Below, in pieces: positions 32,914 through 42,900 of a stretch of DNA of 64,000 nucleotides. A program made the translations under genes and the position numbers. The stretch comes from Brachycybe producta (Eukaryota; Arthropoda; Diplopoda; Playtdesmida; Andrognathidae), in contig JAUPFP010000029.1 in NCBI GenBank assembly GCA_036925085.1, positions 2,432,501 through 2,496,500 of the forward strand, written 5' to 3'. Below the pieces are notes generated by a model that had not been told where the DNA came from, did not search any database, and saw only the letters and a program-made list of their open reading frames with translations. Position 1 is the first letter of the stretch. Each line of letters opens with the position of its first letter.

Positions 32914-35900
32914 TTATTCTTTGAGTCTTTGAGTCCAATCGTAAGGTTTCCACCATTCGGCAAATTGTAGAACTTTTTTTCTTTGCTCCTCGAAGTTTTC
33001 TCGTTGTGGTTTACGCCATAAACTCTGATCGAGGTCCAACATGCCGCCGATTATCTCCTAAAAGATAATCAACAAGTGTACAGTGGAAACTGTAACACAA
33101 AATGGAAGAGACCGGAAATTATCGTTATTTATACCTGTGCAAAATTGTTCGGAAACAGTTTTTCATCTTCTATGACGTGAGCAAACCCTCCTTGAAGCCC
33201 GAAGTCAACACTGAAATACGGTAGCCCTTTGGGAACCTGATATAAATTACGTACGGTCCGCTTTTACTAACGAGCAACAAAGGACGTTTTCGTAGAAATA
33301 CAAACCGCTCTGCGAACGTCTTTCTGACTCAAATCAACCAACTTCTTGTTATTTGACCACTCAGTTTCAGATTCCATGATAGCTTTCTATAAACCAATAA
33401 AAAATCGTTACTTGTTTTGTTTATTCGTTTTCATTTACGATTGGAAATCCACCTTGAAGTACATTGGAGCCAGATTTCCTACATCTTTCGGTAACGGTAT
33501 ACAATGTAAAACCATGTGAGGGTACCACCTCAAGTTCATACTAGTTTCGAAGAAGACAACATCTCGTTCCTGCTCTTCAAACATACGAGTTAGCCCCTTA
33601 CGAAAAATCTGAACTTCGGACCATACGTCTTCGTCGAGATGAGTTCCGTTTTCGACGTGTTGCATCGGAACGATCAAACAGTGACCATCGGTCAGCGACT
33701 TGTGCGATGGCAACGATAGGTAAGCCTATAATGAAGTATCATTTTCTTTTATGTGATTTTTTTAAGGTGGTTTGAAAGTAGAAGTCCTCCAACTTTGGTT
33801 ATTCTGTCTTTCAGGAGCAAAATTAATAGAAACTAGAAGGGTGGCTCGAGCCCTTAAAAGGAATTTGTCCATAAAAAGTTTATTTTGAAAGATATCAACT
33901 TGAAAATACTCTAAGTGATTAAACTACCCTTCTAGTTTTTAAAACAATTTCTAGTTTTTCTTACATTTGCTCTTCTGAAGGACAGAATAATCAAGGGTTT
34001 GAAAAATCAGCTTTTCATAAAACATCTTAACGAAGAAAAGATTCTAATAATACTTTGATGCCTATGGCAACCATGAGATGCTTCGGGGTGTCTTTGCCGT
34101 CGAAACATAAACGACACTTGTCCACGGCCGACGACGATCTCTGATGATCTTTAGAAACAACAATAAAGGAATCTTTCGTAAAGTAACGAACGTAAGTGCA
34201 GATATAGTTTCACATTTATACCTCTGAGAGTGCGCTGCCTTAACTGATCGTCGATCTTTTCATCGCTGACGTGACGATTTGCTCGTGATTCTAACATATC
34301 GTCCATATCGAAATCATCAGTTGTTTTCTGTACACCCTTTTTAAGAAAAAAACAGATGAAATTTAGATATCGTATATACCAATTTGAGAGAAAAGACACT
34401 AGTTTCTATTTATTACGTGGCTTGCGAGTCTTGAAAACATTGCATTTTGGTCTTCTGCAGTTCCCATCTTCTCACGTTCAAACTAGAAACCAAATGGAAA
34501 CTCTTTAAACTGATTTTATACGAAATTGAATTCCTCTTTTACCATCTGTTTTAACGAATATTTGTCATCATCTGCGAAATATCGTTCTCTTTGCCCGTGT
34601 CGATCGTGCGTTTCAACTCTTTTCTTTGAAAGCCTCGCTCCGGAAGGTTCAGAACGATCGTCACGAAACGTCTTCCGTTTCACGATAACTATCTCTTCCT
34701 CCTTTTTGTTTTCAACAGTCGGTAAACGTTTCTTAAGTTCTTTTGCTTCTTCCAGTTTAGCTTTCAACTTCGATGCTAATTCCTGAGAAATAATTTTGAA
34801 CATTTTCTGTTACATCTGTCGTTTTCAATGTATGAAATTAAATTACATTATTTCCGATCAATTCTGCCTTAATTATCTTTGCGCCTAGATCATTCATTTC
34901 CTTCTCTGTTAGTGGTGTTTCTTGTGGCGGTGGTGGTGGTTGTTGTGGACTTGGACTTCGTCGTTTTGGAACGTCAACGACTTTCTCCGTTTTTCTAGCA
35001 TCAACTTTGACATCTAATAAGTGACGTATTATCAAGAAATGAAGGTATTTTTCTGTTAATCTGTTAACTATACCTTTCTCTTGAATACGAGTCATCGGAT
35101 TTTCTTTTCGTTCTTCAATAAATTCTTTCTTTTTCCATCTGGGAGCAATCGAAGAAGTTGCACGAATCTCACTCGATGGCTGCTTAGCTTCATCGTCATC
35201 TTGATCTCTCGGAGCTAAGAAACTACTCTTCTTATTTGGATAAGAAGACGACGGTGATAATTCGTGTCGAGATCTACTCGAAGAGCCAAAACGAAAGTGA
35301 TCCGATTCATTTCGGCGTCTGTCTTCGGACGGACGATGGAAACGTCGTGACGAACTTCTATCACGATCATTCCTAGACCTTTGTTCCAAATTACGTTTCT
35401 TAGCAGCTTCGTCTATAAGATTCTCGAGATTTGCTAAAGACTTTTATCAGAAAAACAGATTTCAACAATTCTGTTATTCAGAAACTAAAGTGAACGTTAG
35501 TATACGTACACCCCACCGTTCAGAAACGACATCTTCAAGAGAGCGGTCTTCATCGGTCGCTTGTTCTTTCGCTCTGCGATAAGCCCGCTCTAACCATTCG
35601 TACCCGCCATCTCCTATCTTAGGATTACGTTGGCTTCCGTCAGCAACTTTTTTTTCATCCGAGGGTAATCCAGTTCCACCATCTTTCCAGAAAGGATTCA
35701 GTTCTCGTTCATGTTGTCCTGGCTTCTCTAGCAACTGTCGTCTTTGTTTTTCCTCTTCCGTAACTCGGGTAGGACCAACACAACCTTTCGTTCTTTGCCC
35801 AAGTTCGTCTCGACTTGCTGTCGGAACCAAACACGATGGAAACATCATCCACGAATCGCGCTGCATCAATACAAACAAATGAAAAACACCAGTACAATGT

Positions 35901-36527
35901 TAAGATATGTCTCTTTTGAATTTACAACTGACTTCGAGCTTCTCATCTTTGGTGGTTGCTTTCTGCTTCAATTTTGCCGAATCTTTCTCAACCCATTCGT
36001 CAACTTCCTGTAAATAGAATTCATATGGTTTAAGAGTTTTGTCAGAAGCGAGTTTCAAGAAGAACTTTAGTTTCACTTGATCTTCTTCTGCTGCAGACGA
36101 CGATGACGACTCACATCGAGCACTCTGTCCAATATCACCATCATCATTATCGTCGTTTTTCCTCCGTTTCTTCTTCTTCTCTTTCTTCTTTTTCTTATCT
36201 TTCTTTGGTTTCGATCCAGAGATTCTGTCACTCACCGATGGCAACAACCACTTCTCTTTTTCACGTCTTTCTCGCTCTCGTTTCGCCTTTTTTACAAAAT
36301 CTTCTTCAGCCTGTCAACGTAATAAAAAATGTGGGGTCGAAAAACTCGAAACTTTAGTTTTCTCATTAGGGAACTACATAACTACACAACATAACATTAC
36401 TATATAACGTTATATGGTAGAAGGCTATGCTAAGGGTTACCTTGTCTAAAATACGTTGTCGAGCCTCTCTTATACCATTTCGTAACGCCTCTTTCTCTTT
36501 GGAACTCTCAAATTCAACGTAGGACAT
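32914..36527 (-). CDS. CWF19L2: CWF19L2, spliceosome-disassembly/debranching cofactor
   Basis: Fourteen exons in transcript order: 36527-36441, 36310-36077, 36007-35933, 35860-35510, 35440-35074, 35013-34847, 34782-34522, 34482-34417, 34336-34222, 34148-34054, 33725-33453, 33386-33306, 33236-33135 and 33057-32914, about 805 residues. The N-terminal third is a Lys/Arg-rich coiled region. '[17 protein letters not shown]' is the conserved family block. '[16 protein letters not shown]' and '[20 protein letters not shown]' lead to the CwfJ/HIT-like domain with '[14 protein letters not shown]' and a C-terminal block '[20 protein letters not shown]'. The yeast and vertebrate homologues act with Prp43 and the debranching enzyme after splicing. 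A family A foldback is inserted in the intron 33726-34053. Confidence 0.97.
33795..33992. repeat. Foldback family A, cleanest copy, inside CWF19L2 intron
   Basis: Bounded by TTATTCTGTCTTTCAGGAGC at the left and TTCTGAAGGACAGAATAA at the right. It contains GAAACTAGAAGGGTGGCTCG and its facing arm CTACCCTTCTAG, about 195 bp in all, with no ORF. Confidence 0.85.
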
Positions 36528-36985
36528 GATTAACGTTGATTTAACTACAAATCACGTTCAAAATTGTTAAATTTCAGTGTAAATATGTCTTATTTCAATA
36601 GTTTTTAAAATTTGAATAGTTAGTTCATAATGTACTCACTAGATAGCAGCAGATAGCATGTAACCTTGTTTTATCCTTGGTAGCAATAGCGACCTCTACA
36701 TGACCTTTGTATTTTATCTTTACTACTCCATTGCTGGCTATTGAGAGTTTTGCAAGAAATTACGACGTGGAAGTCATATTTCGAGGATTTTTTTTCCTAA
36801 ATGTGAGTGAAATGATCATAAGTGTTTGACAAATGATAAATATTAGAATTCTTTTGCATGAAACGTTCAGTATATTGTCTTTTTTGTTGATTTTGTCACT
36901 TTTTTTTCCATGTGTTTGGAACTTCCGGTTGATCTCGTATTTTCTCTTGCTGTATTTATGTTTAATTATTTTGTTTAGATTCAAA
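36528..36985. other. Divergent intergenic region of CWF19L2 and UQCRQ
   Basis: The 458 bp between the two start codons must hold both promoters. An acceptor TTGTTTAG at 36971-36978 shows that UQCRQ has a 5' untranslated intron. No distinct core motif is visible. Confidence 0.5.
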
Positions 36986-37305
36986 ATGGGTAAACATTTC
37001 GGCGAGTTGTACAAAATGCGAGGTATTATAACCTACAGACTGTCGCCTTTCGAACAAAGAGCATTCGCTGGAATGATCTCGCACGGATTGCCGAACATTT
37101 TTCGAAGAATTCGAGAGAACATTTTAACTGTTGCACCTCGTAAAAAATTTAATTTATATTTCTAATAATAGCGTGTTCTAATGTAACGAACTGCTAATTG
37201 TAATTTTCAGCGTTCGTGATTGCGTATCTGGTCTACAACTGGACCAATGCGGAATATGCAAGACTACAAAGAAAGAATCCAGCTGACTACGAGAATGACG
37301 AATGA
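36986..37305 (+). CDS. UQCRQ: UQCRQ, cytochrome b-c1 complex subunit 8
   Basis: Two exons (36986-37139 and 37211-37305) encode exactly 82 residues, the family length. The protein opens 'MGKHFGELYKMRGIITYRLS' and contains 'GLPNIFRRIRENILTVAPP', then a single membrane segment 'FVIAYLVYNWTNAEYARLQR'. It is a small structural subunit of respiratory complex III in the mitochondrial inner membrane, contacting cytochrome b. An AATAAA at 37377-37382 lies about 75 bp after the stop. The neighbour MRPL22, convergent, is also a mitochondrial protein gene. Confidence 0.97.
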
Positions 37306-37463
37306 TTATTCCATCGATTCCTGTTTTTATTTTGTATTTCGATGTAGATTCCTTCTCTTTATGTAAATTGTAGTTAAATAAATGACGAAAATCGATGAAA
37401 AATGTGGTTCAAAAGGTATTTTACTACTCAAAAAAAGAAGTTACAAGTTGTGAATTATATTGA

Positions 37464-38416
37464 TTACAATGAAAGTATGATTCTTCTCTGTCGCAACTCA
37501 TCCAAATGTCTTTTCAGTTTTTCATTGCCGTTCGGGTCTTTTGGATAAAAGTCTTCTGGTGGTGAACCTTCGACCAGTCTTACATAGTAATTACAATGTT
37601 TGTATTCTACTTTGCCGAATCTTTTCCTAGCGTGTCTTCGTAACCCTTTGATATAAATTCCTTTTGTAACGAACGATTCTCCTACACAGAATCAGAGACA
37701 AAATGTATAAAAGAGCCTTTTATGATAAAAAAAAAACGTTAAAATTTTAACCTATCCATAAATTGGATTTGTATTCAACGTTTTCCTGTTCGACTGCCAT
37801 CTGCTGTGCTTCTAAGAGTACCTTTATTAATAGCAGAAAATGTAAGATTTGTTGTTAAAACTACGAATTTACATTTCTGAGTACCTCTTTAACGGCTTTT
37901 GCTCCCTTTTTCGATACAAACGACAACTGTTTTAAGGCTTCATCAATCGACATCCCTCGAATCTGAAACAGAATGAAAAAAACGATCACGGTTCGTTTAG
38001 AATATCATTCCGATCATAATTGACAATAAACACGGTTCCTACCAAAGCTGTAATGTACCACATTTTCTTTGGACTGTACTTTATATTAGTTCGGGAGTGA
38101 CAAACCCACTGAAAAGAAAAAGAAATAAGTTAGCCTCATTCGTTTTCAACAGATGACAGGAAAACCAGTGGAATGATCAACTGACCGCTGGTCTCCTCTC
38201 TTCACCCGGTTCTTGTGGCTCATACAATGTCTTGTTCTTTTTGGGCCATCGATCCGATCCTCCACGCGCATTAACCGCAAAGGCAATGACGCTAGTATGA
38301 ATCGGGCTAACCTGGCTTATTAGTTTAGACCCAACGAGACCATTGGAAGAAATCAAGTGACCACTCATCGTTTGTTGGACATGGCCCAAAGCGGCCACGA
38401 AAAATCCACGCAGCAT
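37464..38416 (-). CDS. MRPL22: MRPL22, mitochondrial large-subunit ribosomal protein uL22m
   Basis: Five exons in transcript order (38416-38186, 38108-38043, 37962-37885, 37821-37752, 37681-37464) give about 220 residues. The N terminus of about 60 residues lacks acidic residues and fits a mitochondrial presequence. The uL22 core follows: 'IKYSPKKMWYITALIRGMSI', 'KKGAKAVKEVLLEAQQMAVE', 'SNLWIGESFVTKGIYIKGLR', 'RFGKVEYKHCNYYVRLVEG'. It builds the peptide exit tunnel of the mitoribosome. Its stop codon is about 160 bp from that of UQCRQ. Confidence 0.96.
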
Positions 38417-38793
38417 GACGCTACTGTAAAATATAATCAGATTATTGAAATTAACATACTAACATTATAATTACCGTTTGTTTTCAATGGAATTTGTGGA
38501 AACGATTGTGAATACACATGGCTACCATAGACTTCTATTATAAAAATAACAAACATTGGCAACACTGTATCTCATCATAGACTTTAATGGAACACAGTGT
38601 TGCCGCGATGGTTTTTTATGTTGGTTTCACACATATTTATTATTAACTATATTTAAGATACAGAATTTTATTCAAAGAAATCAAAGATTAGTTTATTACT
38701 GAATAGTGTTCTTTATTATTATTTATTTTGTTTACAAAAATGTGTTTTATGAGTTTTTAAGAAAGAAACAATCATGAATTGGCAACACTGATG

Positions 38794-39024
38794 CCGGCCG
38801 CCAGTCAAGGGGGACGACATAAGAGAAAATTATATACGAGATTCACTAAGATTCACAGCAGAGCGTATTTATGACGAACAGTTTTACTTTTTATCCGCAT
38901 TTAAATAGATACCCAAAATGTAACTCAATTCTGAAAATTTAGTGAAAACGCGGATAAAAAGTAAAACCGCAGGCCATATTGTACGAGATTCATCATTAAG
39001 TGTCGTCCCTCTTGACTACGGCCG
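38794..39024. repeat. Foldback element with GTCAAGGGGGACGACA ends
   Basis: The left end GGCCGCCAGTCAAGGGGGAC continues GACAT. The right end TGTCGTCCCTCTTGACTACG continues GCC and is its reverse complement. Inner arms include GTTTTACTTTTTATCCGC facing GCGGATAAAAAGTAAAAC. A diverged relative lies at 13112-13245. Confidence 0.8.
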
Positions 39025-39058
39025 CCATATTGTCAGTGAACCATGTGAAACCTTCTCA

Positions 39059-39182
39059 ATTTTTGGCGAATGTTCGCCAAATTTTAGGCGAATGTTTGCC
39101 GAATTTTTGGCGAATGTTTGCCGAATTTTTGCCAAACTTTTGGCGAATGTTCGCCGAATTTTTGGCGAATATTCGCCAAATG
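39059..39182. repeat. Tandem palindromic 22-mer array
   Basis: Five to six copies of a 22-bp unit of the form GGCGAATGTTCGCCAAATTT, with G/A and C/T variants. Each unit contains the palindrome GGCGAAnnTTCGCC. It lies about 730 bp before the GLYR1 start. Confidence 0.9.
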
Positions 39183-39383
39183 TTACGCCAAAACATCATC
39201 ACCTTTGTTTTTTATGAAATTTACGTTGCTAGGTTGTTTTTTGTGTAATCTAAACAACTGATTCATGTAAATCGTGAGAATAATTTTTTATTTCGTGTCA
39301 TTTTGAGTTTAAATACGGTAAAGAAAAACGTAAAACCATTGAATCCTACAGGAGTCTGTTTTTTACTTGATGCAGTAATAAGA

Positions 39384-39597
39384 CAGGCAATTAGAAATCG
39401 GGACACACAGAAGTTGGCTCCGCCATTTTTATGACGAACTCAACTTCTAATTAGTTGGTTATGCAGTCTTACATCACATGCTCCGCCCTTTTCAACGTCG
39501 AACCACACAACAAACCAATTAGAAGTTGCTAGTCGTCATAAAAAGGGCGGAGCTAACTTCTGTATGTCCCGATTTGTAATTACCTGTGTAATAAGGA
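39384..39597. repeat. GGGCGGAGC foldback family B, complete
   Basis: The ends ACAGGCAATTAGAAATCGGG and CCCGATTTGTAATTACCTGT are inverted. Subterminal arms carry TTGGCTCCGCCA, TTTTATGACGA, AACTTCTAATTAG and the mirrored AAAAGGGCGGAGC. Other copies: about 9900-10030 (half), 44186-44316 (half), 46104-46302 (complete), 50010-50135 (half). Confidence 0.85.
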
Positions 39598-39907
39598 ATT
39601 TAGATAAAGCGCTTTAAGTTTGTTCTTTGTATATTGAGTTAGCGCGCGTGGTGGAGCTCGGTGGCCGTAAAGTGGCGTCACTAGGCGGGCATGCTTGAAT
39701 GCCAAATCGGAGTAAGTTTAATTTTTTTTGTATCGTCGTTTGTGCGACCAAAGGAGCATCGCTCGTCGCCATTGTACAGCGAAACATTCTTCTGTTGCTG
39801 CTGCCGCCGTTGTTTAGCTTATAGCGTTGATATACTGAGAGTTTTCAGTGTTTAGCTGTTTTTTTCCCCTCTCTCTTCTCCTCCTTTTTCGCTTCAAATA
39901 TACAAAT

Positions 39908-42900
39908 ATGGCGACGGACGTTTTTTGTGTTGGCGATTTGGTGTGGTAAGAACTGTTATTATTGTTTATTTTTACTTTTATAATAGTAAGAAAGTTTTTA
40001 AAGAGCTGTTTTTCTGTTTTTATTCTCTCAAGGGCTAAGATGAAGGGATTTTCGCCGTGGCCGGGAAAGGTTAGTTTCCGTTTCCAAATTCATCGTCGCC
40101 ACCGCCGACGCAGCCGCTTTTTTTGGGCTTTTTTGTTGTTTAACTTCAGCTACAAAACAGCTTCTTATTTTTCTAATATTATCGCTCGCTTTTTTTTTTC
40201 TTCTTTCTAAATCTGTGACGTAACCGTTAATCAAATATTAACGGTGTTTAATCAAAAGTTATTTCAGAAAAAAACTTTAAAAAAATATATATTTTTTTAA
40301 ATAAACAGCAAAAATACGAGTTTTTTTTTTGCACCGTTTATTTATTGGGCGGGTTTCGGTATTTTGGGTTTTTTTTCGGTTTTTTTTTTGGCGGGATCTT
40401 AAATTTTAAGAAAGCGGAAGTTCTGGGTATTTTTCTTATTTTGGTGTTTTTTTTAATTATTTTTTAAACGGACGTCAACCTTCATTCTCTCTCTGCGGGA
40501 TCTTATTTTTCTTGGCTATTTTTTTGGATTAACGAACCGCTAGTCTCCTTACGCTAAGGATGCGCTAATGGCGCGAAATCTTAAAAGCTATATTAATTTC
40601 TTGCATGGTGGAAGCTAAACGGCTGCTAATCGAAAGAATTTTCCGTTATTTTATTTCTATAAAATTGATAATTTAGCGGTTTTTTAATGCAGAAAATTAA
40701 GATTAAATTACTGAAAAAAAATGTTCTAATTATTTTACAGATTGTGAGTCCGACTAAAGACGTCAAAAGACCGGCTCATAAAAAACCGATGCAATGCGTA
40801 TTCTTTTTCGGCACCGATAATTAGTTAGTATATTTTTTAAATATTGAAAATTTCATTCGTTTTTATTTAAATTATTATATCAAGATTTATTTTTTAAACA
40901 AAACAAAAGATTTGATAATTTCCATTAGAAGTTAATCAATTCAGTTTTAACGCCACCTGTTGTTAGTCGTTTGCGTTAATATTAAATTTAATACGGTTAG
41001 TTTGTGACGTCACTTGTAGAGTATCCATGATGGAATTGGCGGGAGGAGTTACCGCTAGTTTTTGAAACTCCTCGTAATGCAATTGGATGACACGACTCGT
41101 TACGTCATAATGAGTCTTTTATTGGAGGGTGTGGCTTACGGCTCTTCTTGCTTTCTATTTGTGGGCATCGTTTTGTTGTTGTTTTCAAAGCGGATAAATT
41201 GATAAACACGAGAAAAACGTGGATTTTTATTTGAACTTTAATGTAAATTGTGACGTCATTTGAAGCGCCGTTTAAGAGGATTCTCAACTATTTCATGCTA
41301 GAGGGCCCACTTTAAACACTTTAAAAATATATGTGCGAAATCAGTTTGGATTATGGTGTAGCAAATCAATGAGTACGCTTAGAACTTGGAAGGAATTTAT
41401 GAAAAAGTTCCAAATTTTATAAAAAAAAACAACTAGAAGAGTAAATGAATGCAAAACAGAAATATTTTATGGTAATATAGTTTCTAAATGACAGATTACA
41501 TAGGTGTTTTTGGGGGGATAAACATAAGAAACAGGTTGAAACTGTCGTAAAAAAAAGTTTTATTTTTAAAAATATCATGTAAAATCCATTTTAAGGTCTT
41601 ATTTACAGAGGGTCGTGTGGTAGTTTTCAAGTATAAACGCCCCTTGAAGTTTGAACCCTAAGTTATTCAGTTTTTTCAGGAGCAAAATTTAAATACTTGA
41701 AAGTGTTTTAGAAACTAGAAGGGGTAGCTTCAATCACTTTTAAGAGCATTTTCATGTTATCTTTTAAAATAAACTTTTTTATGATGATGTTTTTTTAATT
41801 TTTTTGTCTGTAAAAAGTTTATTTTGAAAGATAACACGAAAAGACCATTAAAAGTGATTTGTCAACCGTTCTAGTTTCTTGTACACGTTCAATTTCTTCA
41901 TAGTTTTGCTCTCCTGAAACGCAAAATAACCTGAGTTTGAAAATTAGCTGTTCATAAAATATATTGATGATTGCTAACTATTAAATAGTTCGGGTAATTT
42001 TAATGGTTGATAATTTAAAGGGTAGAATGCTAAACTCGTGATTAAAAGGTGATGATGAGTTCAGTCCTTTGGCCTATCTTAGGGTAAAACATAGTGGAGA
42101 AGCGACTTATGAGCTAAGGAGTAATGCAAGCTGCGAGCTAAGATATTGCAATTGATCAGCACATAATGACGCTTCATGAATCCTGCTGAATCTTGAATTG
42201 AGCAACGATTTCTTTTCAAGTGCAGCTCCAGTTGACTCTTTTTTGGCTCTTGGCTCGCCTCTCCACTATGTATATCTGCAGCACTGCTAGCATCTGGTAG
42301 CCTGAAACGGGTCAGGATAAAAGGATGAACATCATGGGTAATCCTAAAACCTGAAACAGAATGCATATAGTAATGGATGAACACAAAAACCTTCGGATGA
42401 ACATTATTACAAATCATGTTTTAAATCAAATTAATTTTTTACATTCTGGGGGGGGGGGGGAGGGGGGCTGCGCCTCCCCCAAGACCCCCTGCAACAAACT
42501 CAATTTAACGTAACCCACGTAATAAACGATGTATACAAACAACTAGGTGTTCATCCAATTTCTATAAGCATTGAGTTTCAGGTTTTAGAGTTAAACCCCT
42601 AATGTACATCCCGTTTATCGGTTCATCCTTTTAATCTTCCCCGCCTGAAACTGGGAGCTTGTACCGCAGCTTAGCTCGTGACTCGCGTCTCCATTATGCT
42701 TGCAAATCTTAATGCTAGCAATCATCATTGAGAATAACATAATGTTAAAAATTCTTTGATAAGTTGAGTAAGCTGCACCTAAAAATGAAAAAGAAATCAA
42801 TTTTTGTCATGCATACTTATTGTTCCTTTGTACTGTTCGTAGTGCTTGGATTCCCGAGGATGCAATCAAACCGTACGAATCGTATAAGGAATCTCTAGCC

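Larger units (their letters stand above)
38417..39907. other. Intergenic between MRPL22 and GLYR1, repeat-rich
   Basis: Contents: a GGCAACACTG inverted pair at 38553-38606, the GGGGGACGACA foldback at 38794-39024, a tandem array of palindromic 22-mers at 39059-39182, and the GGGCGGAGC foldback at 39384-39597. The last 300 bp before the GLYR1 start codon are less AT-rich, contain GCCGCC/CGCCATT motifs and probably include its promoter. Confidence 0.6.

Noticed and set aside
35744-36357. Plus-strand open frames rich in Ser, Tyr and His
   Set aside because: Antisense of the Lys/Arg-rich exons of CWF19L2.
42449-42487. G-run/C-run pair as G-quadruplex regulator
   Set aside because: It resembles low-complexity ends of decayed repeats; no supporting context.
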